From: Proteromonas lacertae
Taxonomy: Eukaryota > Sar > Bigyra > Opalinata > Proteromonadidae
Reading direction: 5' to 3'
Assembly (NCBI GenBank): GCA_002245135.1
Contig: NGBS01000597.1
Coordinates: 62,001-126,000 of the forward strand
Length of the DNA: 64,000 nucleotides
The translations under genes and the position numbers were made by a program. The notes beneath the pieces were generated by a model that was not told the DNA's origin, did no database searches, and saw only the letters and a list, made by a program, of their open reading frames with translations. Below, piece by piece: positions 9,801-20,589 of this stretch (within the stretch, counting starts at the first letter, position 1; each line of letters opens with the position of its first letter).

Positions 9801-11805
9801 ATGTCCAGCTGAAAATGAAGTGATTTATATAAAATTACTAACTATTGTAGAGGCATATACACAAAGTTTTGTACTATATGATAATAATAACACTGTAATA
9901 TATGAAATGAGTAATTTGAAAGATGATCAATATTATACAACTCAATTATGTGTTGCTGGTGGTGCTTATTATGTTGAAATGAATTCTACTTCAGTATATG
10001 GTTGGTTTGCAGGTAGTTATTTATCACTTCACAGTTATAGTGGAATTCCATTGTTTTATGGTTCAATTAATAGACAAGGAACTCTCAGAACTAGAATTAA
10101 TATCAATTTCTATATAAATAGTAGTACTTTAGTTAGTTATAATGATTATTATGTTGAGAAATGGATGGAAGTAGATTTTGTTAATAAATGGTCAAAAGCA
10201 ATACCTTCAAAATTGCCAAATTATCGTGCTATTTCTCGATTTTACAGATTTACATTTAATTTAACAGATAAAATGTTCTATGAAACATCAATATATGCTA
10301 TTTCATTTAAATATATATATGGAACAGCAATATATGTGAATGGCAAAGTTTTATTTACAGATGGATTAGTTCCACCATTTAATCCAACAACACCAGGAAT
10401 AAGTAAAAGTGAATATGTAACTATGTATTATAGTAATTCAGTAATATCTTTAAGTTATAATAATGTAATAGCAATTGAAGTACATCAAAATGATTCATAT
10501 CATGTAGATAATCCTGACATATTCTCATTTCAATTATATATAAATAATGGTGATAAAATTCACAATTATTTGAAGGAAGTACCATTCGAAATGAAGAGTA
10601 ATGTTACTGATACTTCATTAAGTCCACTTTATGATGACGATTATAATACTGATGTTTCATTTTCATTTTTACCAGAATTGACATGTGAAATATTGTTATA
10701 CTTTCCTCCCAATTATACAATTTTCATTAATCAATATACTTTTACTAGTTCGAAAATTGATGCTATATATGATCCTAAAGGATGGGAGTTTTATGGAAGT
10801 TTAAATGGTTATTATTGGAATTTGTTAGATAATAGAAGTGATATAGTATTTACAGAAAGAAGACAAATTCAATATTTTTCTATTGAAAGAGAAGAAGGTG
10901 AATTACTTCACAGTTATAATTATTACAAATGGGTTTTTACTGATTTAGGAAAGAATAATAAAGGTTTGACACAGTTTGCTTTATCTGAGATTCATTTTAG
11001 TGCTATCAATGATTTAAAATGTAAAAAAACAGACATACTCCCAGAAACACCAGCAGGAGTGACAGAGATATTAGGTTGTTCAGATTATTATCATGGAAAT
11101 ATATCTTACAAATGTGTATTTGATGTTAATACAAAAGTAGTTAATTGGACTAAACCAATCGATAATTGTGAACTTGATCCACCTTCTGAGTTATATGTTA
11201 TTCCTGACAAAATAGAAGGTTATTCAGGATATACAACAACTCCAATTTATATATCACACAAAGGTATAAAGACTAATGTAACTATTACACCTGATTTACC
11301 ATCTAATATTATATTCACAACCAATCAAATATCTGGTAGATGGAATGATCCAATATCACAAGTGTATTTGTTAAAAGTTTGCAATATTAATGGATGTTTG
11401 CAACATGAAATAACAGTTCGTGTAATTGAACCATTTTGTTCAGCAGATGGCATATATCCTGAAACAAAAATAGGTGTAACGATCATATTAGATTGTCCAG
11501 TAGGTGAATTGGGTGTTGTAAAGAGAGAATGTTTATTTGAAAGCCGTCCAGTTTGGGGAGAAGAGACTTCAACTTGTACAGTTCCAGACAAACAGAAAGA
11601 CAGTAATACTACAGTAGTTGTAATAGCTATTGTCATTCCTGTGATTATTATTATTATAGGAGCTATTGCGTTCTATTTTATATATCCTAGAATACATGGC
11701 AGAGCTAGAGCAATGTCACATAGTATGAGTCAACTAAATAAGAATCGATTATCAAGTCACAATAGTATAAAGGGTGTTAATTTGTCTGAATATGGTTTTA
11801 TATAA
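6808..11805 (+). CDS. giant type I membrane protein with putative-Ig, PA14-like and discoidin-like domains
   Basis: A single 1665-codon exon. The best signal peptide starts at the third Met (6883: MRNRLYTIVISMILVAKSIA); the frame opens at 6808. The ectodomain has He_PIG-type putative Ig units marked by 'LP.G(L/I)..(x)n GT(I)xG.P' motifs at residues about 88, 171, 428, 677, 768 and 954. Two PA14-like modules lie at about 225-375 and 490-610, a discoidin/F5-8C-like module (KGWEFYGS, FALSEIHFS) at about 1272-1400, and sushi-like Cys clusters at about 1405-1455 and 1543-1592. There are many NxS/T sites. One membrane helix (about 1600-1625) is followed by a basic 40-residue tail. It is likely a surface adhesin or ligand receptor. 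Its sister in architecture is the gene at 46429-51978. The PA14 and discoidin calls are by pattern only. Confidence 0.8.
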   Translation: MLFNNVEKDFYFVEPNYHMNFYISRMRNRLYTIVISMILVAKSIAIHNFRYPESPYQMDIYQNDVKIEPTYEPSLFDFLTCYCDSELPPGLMFHKNGTINGIPEYSGVWDIVVVGHFYFSGNETAAFTIKIYGDPHDCKYPVTSMKLYVGQMVTGLIPSCPYIYMYNSIGLPHGLSLDPLTGEITGSPTTEYGITQVRVQFASINIMYTANINIEVVSRYSSINGVVIDFIYYSLCNKLPYSSDFKTEAIITSRIYYQLNLFTASLPNVDLNLPTSLTQGYAFRIQGTLVVDTLGQYIFSLEATDGVKFTLKPTPSSSSVIFNKLSCTTFEQFTTKVELTDHLIDFEIVGTQVNNAHVFRILWKNAGSSSEQPKIIKGDNLLVMPTYLTRLHYESSTLLFPLNQVVTYPLFYSGFPSSFELRECILPSGLNFHKNTGTIEGSSSYSSIIGHCIINGIGLTSSSESEFSFMVIDHILKSNGVIGKFFEISGGDLDIQDRSLSDPSKYQLASQFYQENINYNGSGLFWNYLPRTISLPFSSSWEGYITISYPWTYCIYCNATDICHVEIDDQLIISKQYYHLDEVSDCQFYEAKEHKIRVVGHQIHNNSILIISISGGYPIQSKHPIINYHFYPKIPFHYKLNYFTLIQGQLFNDPPLLFLTSYQSYNDLTYTVYPQLPAGINLYENGTIGGSTTLSNLPLSNYTIKVTNERINQYYTTTISLSIISVVPPKRITYSQDLVESSLGITIPTLTCVIEGGIVEKYYTIPELPKGIILDQSDGSISGTPMEIFKGTIIVYASNSGGSCSFEITFTFRDCEGADSVILSFVLGKEGSPQITVFFNEENIYTRLGKGINDTKVFCHSGEGNYRVMLRYDSHSNKPYVYLSYYPNVIIYEGYTNMEAPEQNIIFNKTYSEVVKINMPIMTEGDSYSYMEIIPTIKGAYSKCTILNAIDLFKGLEYNTHNCMITGIPTVSGDRYLTAEICNPRGCGTNTFRVVVRGCPAENEVIYIKLLTIVEAYTQSFVLYDNNNTVIYEMSNLKDDQYYTTQLCVAGGAYYVEMNSTSVYGWFAGSYLSLHSYSGIPLFYGSINRQGTLRTRININFYINSSTLVSYNDYYVEKWMEVDFVNKWSKAIPSKLPNYRAISRFYRFTFNLTDKMFYETSIYAISFKYIYGTAIYVNGKVLFTDGLVPPFNPTTPGISKSEYVTMYYSNSVISLSYNNVIAIEVHQNDSYHVDNPDIFSFQLYINNGDKIHNYLKEVPFEMKSNVTDTSLSPLYDDDYNTDVSFSFLPELTCEILLYFPPNYTIFINQYTFTSSKIDAIYDPKGWEFYGSLNGYYWNLLDNRSDIVFTERRQIQYFSIEREEGELLHSYNYYKWVFTDLGKNNKGLTQFALSEIHFSAINDLKCKKTDILPETPAGVTEILGCSDYYHGNISYKCVFDVNTKVVNWTKPIDNCELDPPSELYVIPDKIEGYSGYTTTPIYISHKGIKTNVTITPDLPSNIIFTTNQISGRWNDPISQVYLLKVCNINGCLQHEITVRVIEPFCSADGIYPETKIGVTIILDCPVGELGVVKRECLFESRPVWGEETSTCTVPDKQKDSNTTVVVIAIVIPVIIIIIGAIAFYFIYPRIHGRARAMSHSMSQLNKNRLSSHNSIKGVNLSEYGFI

Positions 11806-11916
11806 TTCTTAACTTAATTTGATTATTTATTCAATTTATAAACATTATTAATTGTTGTTTTTTTAAATGATCCAAAGCAAACACTGTTATTGCAATGGAT
11901 AACTACATTTTTAGAG

Positions 11917-14560
11917 TTATAAATATATTTTTAAATTATAATTACAGTTATTGAACAACTCATTTCTGTCAAATTCAGCATCTTCAATCATATTGTCTAT
12001 AAACAATAAAAAATATATAAATATGATATATTTATATATACATGACATATTTAAAAAATCTAATAAAGGTAAATGTGGTAAAGAAGTGATTATCATTTCA
12101 AATCCCTTCTTCTCTATGTTGTTAACACCCATTTCCAATCTCCTCAAATTACTTAAAACGGTTAAACTCTTACTAAATGTTTTAATTCCTATATCACTAA
12201 TATGATTTCCATTCAAGTTTAATTCTTCTAATAAAGTCAAATGTTTTAGATTATTTGACAAATCTTTCAAACCATTATTCATGATCATATTATCTAATAG
12301 TATATTATAATATATTTATACTGTGAAGGTCTAATTTCCTTAAACATTTCAACTTACTAACATTATTACTGAATATTCTAATGCCATTTTCAGTGATGTT
12401 ATTTCCTTCTAAATTGAGAATTTCAATTGTTGGTATAAAGTTAAAATTATCTGATAACAATTGAATGCCTTTATCTCGTATATCTTGATTCCATAAGTAT
12501 AATTCTTTTCCTTTTCTCACACTATCTATTATTTTAAATTTTAGAGTGTTATATATCAGTTTTATCTGACTAATTATTGAATATCTAAATTCTGGATATT
12601 CAAGACTAATATTCAACAATATAAAGAATAATTGTGAATCTGTATTCTTATTATATTTTTGAATTATATTATTCAATAGCTCATCTTGGTTCATTAGAAT
12701 ATTATATATTTCTTCTTTGGTAATAATTGGTTCTAAATTGTCTATTTTGTTGTTTATTCTTTCTATAATATCTCCTCCTTCATTCTCTTTACTTTCATCA
12801 TCATCTTCACCTTTCTCTTCTTCATTCTCTATATCATCATCAATTTTTGATTCATCATTACCATCTTTATTATTAACTCTATTCTTTTTAAACTCATTTG
12901 TGATACTTTCAAATGTCTTTTCTTCTTTCTCAACTGAATTTGGTTTAGGATAATTATCATAATCAACAGGAACACCAACAGGATAATACCATTTTATATC
13001 TCTTTTTAAACTGTAATTGTATTTAGAATGATTATTGTTGGTATTATAGCTTTGTAAACATTCAAATTTGATTGGATTCTTTGGTAATATTTTTCTGTAT
13101 TTTTCTGGTGGTGGGAATTTTTGATGAATGACTATTCTAACAATGTCATTTACCATACTTTCTAATTGTTTTAAATGAATATCGTTATATGAATCTATTT
13201 CAGTAAATATATATATATATAATTATATAATACTCAAATCTGGATCATTTGTTATATCAAACAACCATATTCTTAAATCTTCATCTAACTATTTAAAATA
13301 ATTAATGATATAAATGTATACGCAAAACTCAAACTGCAACAACTCAAAACAATCTCTTAACTTATTACTTTCATTCATTTTCAAGAGAATTGAATTGACT
13401 GAATCTAAGACAATATCTCTTATTCTATTTATTATTACTTTTTCACTAAACAAATAAAAGAATAGTAATTATACAAAACAATATAATTAGATGGATAACA
13501 TTTATCAATATATTGCTTCAACTCATTCATTTCCAATATATCAACACAGTTTTTGCTTAACTTATTTTCATACATCTGATACAGTGAGACAAACCCATCT
13601 TTATAAATATAAATATCTTTCTCATTTGTCAATAAACAAAACATATTAATTACTATCATTGAATTGTTATATAATAATGGTTTTTTCTATTAGTTTTTGA
13701 ACTACAAATCTATTTTATAATAATAATAAATATATATATATATATACTCTTCAACATTTTGCCTTGACTTAATAAAATCAAAAATACATTTTATATCATT
13801 CATTATTAATATATGATTGGATGTCTTTCTTTTATATTTAATCAACCATTTATTTTCCACACAATGTTTTAATGGAAGTGAAAAGAATTGTCTTTTTTCA
13901 ATTTTGTTTTTATTTCTACTGAAAGCATGAATAAATGATTTGATATTCTTTTCAGAAGTATGAGAAAGTATATATGATGGTAGTATAACAGAATTCACAA
14001 AGATTCCATGAACTTGATAATATTCAGTCAAATTTCTATTCAATATATAATTCAAAAATGATAATATACTCAATGAATGTTGATATTTTAATTAAACCTG
14101 TAATATCAATGAAATGGTTTACTAATTGTCGAGTATGAGTAGAATTTGTAGAATAGGGCAATGGTTGACTATTTATATAATATATAATTATTTATATTTG
14201 ATATACTTGTGAAGTGTAATTTTGTAATTAGGAATAACACTAGGAATTCTGAGACTATTATTCCAGCAAAAATCAAAATTCTGTTTAGGAAATGTTGTTA
14301 CTGATAGATTGATGATTGCATCAAAAATATGAGATAAATGAGATTCTGTCAAAGCTAATTCTTTTGGGTTTTCTATCATATTCATAGCTTCTTCATATTG
14401 CATAAATGTTTGATATAATTTATCACCATCTTTACAAGCATTCTATAGATTTGTTAATATAACACTATACTCTCCACCATGGTAATTTTGATAGACATTT
14501 TTGTACAATTTTACCATTATTAGTTGGAAATATCAAATATCTGTACTTCTTACTACTCAT
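11917..14560 (-). CDS. TTLL-like domain fused to acidic linker and leucine-rich repeats; probable pseudoenzyme
   Basis: Ten exons and nine introns of 28-45 nt give about 776 residues, after allowing for one extra A in a six-A run at 13681-13686 (coding strand). The N-terminal 400 residues follow tubulin-tyrosine-ligase-like proteins: KYRYLIFPTNN at the start, NKWLIKYKRK, FVVQKLIEKPLL, IYIYKDGFVS, CFELLQFEF and a WLFDITNDPDL block. Key ATP-grasp features are changed. The glycine-rich loop after WLIK is KRKTSNHI, the KFDIRxW segment is degenerate, and the EVN metal/ATP residues read DIT. An acidic linker (IENEEEKGEDDDESKENEGG) follows, then LRR units of the NxIxxxG type (NNITENGIRIFSNN, NHISDIGIKTFSKS). 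It probably binds tubulin or another partner without ligase activity. Family assignment is moderately firm; loss of activity is inference. Confidence 0.65.
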
Positions 14561-14734
14561 TTTCGTTTCTGAAATTCAAAAAATCAAAAATGAAACGACT
14601 ATATATTCAAAAATTATTACTGTTCAATTTATGGATTTATAATAGAAGATAACTAAATAGAAAATTCAAAAAGCTTCAATTTAGGAAGATAATAGATAGA
14701 TAAAAATGTGAAAAAAGAAATGCAAATTCAGCCC

Positions 14735-14744
14735 AAAGCTTGAG
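14735..14744 (+). promoter_or_regulatory. AAGCTT-core promoter-like motif before the sialidase
   Basis: AAAGCTTGAG lies about 20 nt before the sialidase ATG. A second AAGCTT sits at 14671-14676, further upstream. Confidence 0.3.
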
Positions 14745-14761
14745 ACAACTCGAATCTAAAA

Positions 14762-15929
14762 ATGAGAACACAAATATATCTCTTGGTATCATTATTATTT
14801 TGCGTTGCAATTTGTCAAGATGAAGTAGTTGAATATACTACACCAGTATTCATTCACGGTGAAGGAGGTTACCCATGTTTGAGAATCCCAGCCATTGTTC
14901 AAACAAAGAGTGGTAAATTATTAGCCTTTGCTGAATGCAGAACCTTCACTGGTGATGGATGTAATCCAACAAAGAAATATCAATACACCTCAAAAGAAGG
15001 TGTTGCTCCAAACGCATTGAAAGGGTATTTCCTATAATACATCTATCTATCTATTAAATAGACATATGTGTATGAAGACATCAACTGATTTAGGAAAGAC
15101 TTGGTCAAACCTTACATTCCCATTCGGTAAAGAAGCTTGGCAAGATGATCCAGAACCAGTATACGATGAAAATGCCAATGCAGTCATCTTCCCAATTATG
15201 CACGAAATCAACGGTAGAAGTGTAGTTTATCAACGTATCAGTTATGATGAAGGTGAAACATGGGTTGAAGAACAAGATTTAAGTCAATACTTAAAACCAA
15301 ATGAAGGAACATATCCAGGTCCAGGTGCTGGTGTAATGAAGGAATTTGAACCACACAAGGGTAGATTATTATTCATTGGTCATTGGGGTGCTTACCAAAA
15401 GGATATTGTCTGGTATAGTGATGATCATGGAAAGACATACAAGAGAGCTGAATATACCTTCCCAGGAATGGATGAAGCTATGTTAGTAGAATTATCCAAT
15501 GGTACAATGATGGCTAACTTAAGAAATAATAAGAAATGGGGTCCATACCGTGCTGTTTCAATTTCTAAGGATGGTGGTGAAACATGGACTGAAGTAAGAC
15601 CAGAGAAACAATTAATTGATCCAGTCTGTCAAGGATCTATTATCAGAAATGGTAAAAACTTATATTTCAGTAATGTTCACACTGAAAACTCAAGAACCAA
15701 CATGACTGTTATGTTCTCCAAGGATGATGGCGAAACATGGAAGAAATATGTTCAATTAACAAAGGATGAAAGTGCTTACAGTTGTTTAACCAGAGTAGGA
15801 AAGCAAGATCATATTGGTTTATTATATGAAAAGAAGTGGGAAAATTGCAATGGTCATGCATGTGCCATATTATTCGCTTACATCAAGACTGATGATAAAG
15901 TTAAAACTACACCAAATCTAAGAAAGTAG
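14762..15929 (+). CDS. secreted exo-alpha-sialidase (BNR/Asp-box neuraminidase)
   Basis: Cleaves terminal sialic acids. Two exons (intron 15025-15061, 37 nt) give 376 residues, the size of a bare catalytic six-bladed propeller. The N-terminus is a clear signal peptide (MRTQIYLLVSLLFCVAIC), so the enzyme is secreted or lysosomal. The Arg-triad start motif is present as CLRIPAIV with a following AFAECR. At least five Asp boxes (SxDxGxTW) are visible: STDLGKTW, SYDEGETW, SDDHGKTY, SKDGGETW and SKDDGETW. LTRVGKQDH may carry the third Arg, and GLLYEKKW the Glu/Tyr pair. Codon choice stands out: many more C-ending codons (AAC, ACC, TTC) and AAG than neighbouring genes, as expected for a highly expressed gene or a recent arrival. 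Substrate sialic acid could be host-derived. Confidence 0.92.
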
Positions 15930-16040
15930 ATGAATCAGTATTGATTAACTCTACAATTGTGAGTTAGATTTGTTTTTTGAATTGGGTTAAAAAATGAAAA
16001 ATCATTAAAAATACATTTGGCGCGAAAACATCATTTTTGA

Positions 16041-19000
16041 ATGAATAAGCCTAAGAACAACTATGACAAGGAAAAAGAGATTATTTTGAAGGTATGAATG
16101 AATAGTTGTATATAATAGACTAAATATAATCCATTAAATGATGAACAATTTAAACAAATTCCTGATAAGAAGGATATTAAGCCTCTTCCAAATGTGAAAT
16201 CAGTTACATTGAATATATCAGCATATTTAGCATGGCTTTCAAAACCTATTGTCCTACAACCATTGAAATACATACCTAAGAACAAAATAGACTTTAAATC
16301 ATTAGAAAAACAGAATAGTATCACAGTTATACCTCCTGGTCCTTCTAAACAACCATCTACATCCAATGTTTCAGTTCAAAATCCAATTCAAGTGAAGAAT
16401 AACACAAATACACCATACACTAGTTCATTTCAATCTAATCAAACAAATTTCAATCAGAAGAAGAACGATTTATCTGATGATTTATTTATTGATTTAGATA
16501 ATGATGATCTTGATGCAATAGAACAATCATTTATTAATCCATTACTCAAAGATAGTTTTTACACATCCACACCATCCAATACACCAATGCCAATCAAATC
16601 AACAAATACATTTCCATCTTCATCTCCAACAAACATGTCTTACAATAGCAGTAGTAATTATAATAATACTAATGATGCTACAATAAGCAAATATCAATCT
16701 AATAATTATACAAATTACAATTATTCTCCTATTACACCAAATTCCACACTTAATTCTTCATCTTCTTACAATATGAGCGATATAATGAAAGTAAACCATG
16801 AAATATTCGGTCACAACTCCTTCCGTCCCAGTCAAAAAGAAATCATAACTGCTGCTCTCAATAATGAAGATGTATTTGTAATAATGCCAACTGGAGGAGG
16901 TAAATCATTATGTTATCAATTACCAGCTTATATATGTCCAGGATTATCAATCGTAATATCACCACTAATATCACTTATACAGGATCAAGTAATGGAATTG
17001 AATTCATTGAATATAAATGCAGCATTTTTAAACTCCACTCAAAAAAGAGAAGATTCTGATAGAGTAATTAATGGATTAAGACAAAACCCGCCATATTATA
17101 AACTACTCTATTTAACACCAGAAAAGGTTAACAACAGTAATTTCATAATGAATATATTAAAGTCATTAGAATATAAAGGATATTTGAGTAGATTTGTAAT
17201 AGATGAAGCTCATTGTGTTAGTCAATGGGGACATGATTTTAGACCTGATTATTTACATTTATCAATCTTAAAAGAGACATTTCCAAAAGTTCCAATAATG
17301 GCATTGACTGCTACAGCAACTGATAAAGTGAAATTTGATATAATTCGTTCATTGAAAATGTCTAAAGTTGTGACATTTCAAAGGAGTTTTAATCGTCCTG
17401 AATTAAGATATGAAGTGAGAAAAAGATCTGGTTTTAAGAAAACAATTGATGAAATATCTGCTTTTATATTAAAATATCACCCAGATTCAAGTGGTATAAT
17501 TTACTGTCTGTCCAGGAAACTATGTGAAGAAGTAAGTAAAGCATTAAGTGAGAAATTTATAGGAACAAAATTAGAGAATATGGTTGAACATTATCATGCT
17601 GGAATTGAAGATGAAATGGATAGACAACAAAGACATATGAATTGGAGTAGTGATAAAACTAAAATTATTGTCGCCACTGTCGCATTTGGAATGGGAATTA
17701 ACAAGCCTGATGTTCGATATGTAATTCATTATTCTTTACCTCAATCATTAATTCATTATTATCAAGAAAGTGGTAGAGCTGGAAGAGATCAGAATATAGC
17801 TAATTGTATATTGTATTATAATTACAGTGATAAATCAATGTTACAGTCTTTAATAAAACAGAATGTTGATAATCGAATGGAACATTATAATTTAACTAAT
17901 ATTGAAAGAGTGGTTAGTTATTGTGAAAATCAAACTGATTGTAGAAGATCGTTAATATTACAATATTTTGGTGAGAAATATAATAGAGAATTATGTAATG
18001 GAACTTGTGATAATTGTAAAATATATAATAGAGTAACTATAAAGAATGTAAAAGAAGATGCGAAGAGATTATGTAGTATAATCCAACAGTGTAGTAGCAA
18101 GAATAACAATTGTACATTAATACAGTGTATTAATGTGTATAAAGGAAATAAAACAAAGGTTGAATTTGAAAGTTTAGATGAGTATGGTAAAGGTAAAAGT
18201 TGGGATAAGAATGATTTAGAAAGGTTATTACATAAACTAATGTTTGATCATATTATAGAAGAAGAAGAAAGATTGAACCAATCAGGTTTCTTTAATCAAT
18301 TCTTGAAACCATCAATTAATTTCACATCCTTTATGTTGGATAATGTTAAACCATATGAATTATCATTTATTAAAGGTGGAACAAGTAGTAGTAGTAATAA
18401 TAATAATAAAGACTTAGTTGAAAATAAAAAGAATATCGAATCTATCTCTAGAATTGATAAGAAATTATCTTCTCAATTAGAAGGTGAATTAAGAGCTGTA
18501 AGAACTGCACTATCAACTACAGAACATATAACAGCTTCAAGACTTGTAACAAATGAAGCAATCACTCAGATGTCTACTTTAATACCATCAACCGAAGCTG
18601 AATTGTTGTTATTAGATAATATGACTAAACCAAAGGTTCAGAAATGGGGTTTGCATTTCTTAGCTGTGATTAATGACTTTTTGAAGAGGAATAATATAAC
18701 ACCAAAAGGTGAATTTGTTGTTCCATCATCATCATCATCATCCAATGAGAATAAAGAGAATATGTATATATATATTGTTATTATTATTATTAATAGGAAT
18801 AATGCTAATATCAATCCTTCTTCTTCCTCTGTAAATGCGTTTAATAATGGTAGTAATGATTTATCAGAGAAAAATAACAAAAGAAAATCAAGAACTCCAA
18901 GAAAGAAAGCTGATAATAATAATGACAGTAATAAGCAAGGAACGAAGAGAAGAACTACTGATTTTTTAGATAGTGAAGCTCCTAAACCAAAGGTTAGATC

Positions 19001-19118
19001 GAAAGGAAAGTCATTACTTCATCCTGAAGCTAAGAATTCAGTTTCTGGGAATATTAATTCTACTGCTACTCCTTTATCTTCGAATAGCAAAGGATTACAT
19101 GCTTTATTACCAAAATAA
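16041..19118 (+). CDS. RecQ family DNA helicase, BLM/Sgs1-like
   Basis: 3'-5' DNA helicase of homologous recombination and fork repair, 1005 residues. Three exons: introns are 16092-16118 (27 nt) and 18764-18796 (33 nt, stop-free and in frame, hence easy to miss). After a disordered Asn/Ser-rich N-terminus come Walker A (PTGGGKSLCYQLPA), DEAH box (VIDEAHCVSQWGHDFRPDY), ALTATAT, motif VI (HYYQESGRAGRDQ), the RecQ zinc-binding Cys set (C.RR...YFGE, CNGTCDNC), an RQC-like region and an HRDC-like helical domain (residues about 765-835). The C-terminus is basic (KRKSRTPRKKA). The HRDC and long N-terminus favour the BLM/Sgs1 branch. Start ATG 16041 is the first after the AT-rich gap. Confidence 0.95.
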
Positions 19119-19214
19119 TTTAAATACTTTTTTCATTCTGTGATATTTTTGTGTATAAAACTAAAATACAAATCTTCAAAGAAATACAATTGTATTTTTG
19201 TGTATTTTGGAATA

Positions 19215-20496
19215 ATGTCTCTTTTATCATTACCTGAACCTATTTATACTGTAATAACATCGTATTTCAATGAAAAAGATATGATGAACTTCCTATTATC
19301 AAGTACTCGTTTATATAAGGTATTTATGCTTCATTTCACATACAGGCTTGTAATACCAATGTGTGTTGGGAAAATATGTTCATGAATATGGTGTCAAAAG
19401 AAACATATGATATATATTCAGCATTTCTTCCAAATAATCTAACTTTAAGAAAATACTTCTTTTGGATGATGAAAGTATGAATAGATTTAAATAATTGAAT
19501 AGAGAAATAAAAAGAGAGACAAAAAGCCAGATACTTATCGAGAAGATTCAAAACACTATTTCAAGTTGGGATATGATAGTTCAGACGATGATATTGAGAA
19601 TTATCTTTACGAAGAAATATGCAAATGGGATGATCCAGGTAATATTCGTTATTTATTAATTGGAGGATTGTATAATATATTATTCATATATTCATCTCTT
19701 TTATATTTTGATATTTTGATATAGAAGAGGTAATTCACCAAATGATATATTCAAGATGCATTATTCGGAGTTTATTAATTTAAAATATTTGGATTTAGGA
19801 TGTTATGGATATGAAGAATATGTATTAAACGTTTAAAATGAAATGTATTTCAATAGGAATTATCATGGACTGCTTCAATCAATATCCAATTATTACTTGA
19901 CTGGTTTCCAAATTTATTATATCTATATCTTAAAAATGGAGAGAAACAATCTACAATAGGCAGAAATAAACGTTATCCTGAAATGTATTATTTGGGAATA
20001 GAATCATGTGGAATATGTAATGATCTATTAGAAAATCTATTTTCTAATAAATTTGATAATCTAATCGAATTAGAAGTCTGGGTAGGATGTGAAGAAAGAG
20101 GAAATCATAGTAATGAAAGTACATTTACTAATTTATTAAACAAATCATTTGCACCAAATTTAAAAATCCTGAGAATTAGAAATACAGAAAATATCAATGA
20201 TTTATTACCTTCAATCATTTCTTCTCTATTATTCAAAGATTTGATAGAAATTGATTTTTCATTTGGTGTAATTGATAATAATTCATATCGATATTTGAAA
20301 ACAATATTAGAATCAGAGAATATAAAAGTTTTAGTATTATATAACCATTATATTGGAGAATCAGAAATAGATGTATTGCAGAAAGTATAAGAATATAAAA
20401 TTTAATAATATAAAATAGATATCAGATGAAAATGGAAAGATTTTGAAAGAATCAAAATGTTACAGAAACAGACATTATGTAGCTGTTTCAGAATAA
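19215..20496 (+). CDS. F-box-like / leucine-rich-repeat protein
   Basis: Six exons and five introns (26, 28, 55, 26 and 34 nt) give 370 residues in frame. The N-terminal 45 residues (LPEPIYTVITSYFNEKDMMN..., then LSSTRLYKACNTNVCWE) match the layout of an F-box: a Leu-Pro start, two helices and a late Trp. The rest is irregular LRR (FINLKYLDLG, FPNLLYLYLKNG, APNLKILRIRNTEN, IKVLVLYNHYIGES). A substrate adaptor of an SCF ubiquitin ligase is the natural guess. No signal peptide or membrane segment is seen. The 55-nt third intron is longer than its neighbours. The specific orthologue is not recognised. Confidence 0.65.
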
Positions 20497-20589
20497 TCGA
20501 AACAAACATATAATATCCATTTTTACTGTTATATTCACTTTTTCATTTTCAATCCCCAAAATTGAACTGAAATTAACAATATACTTAAT

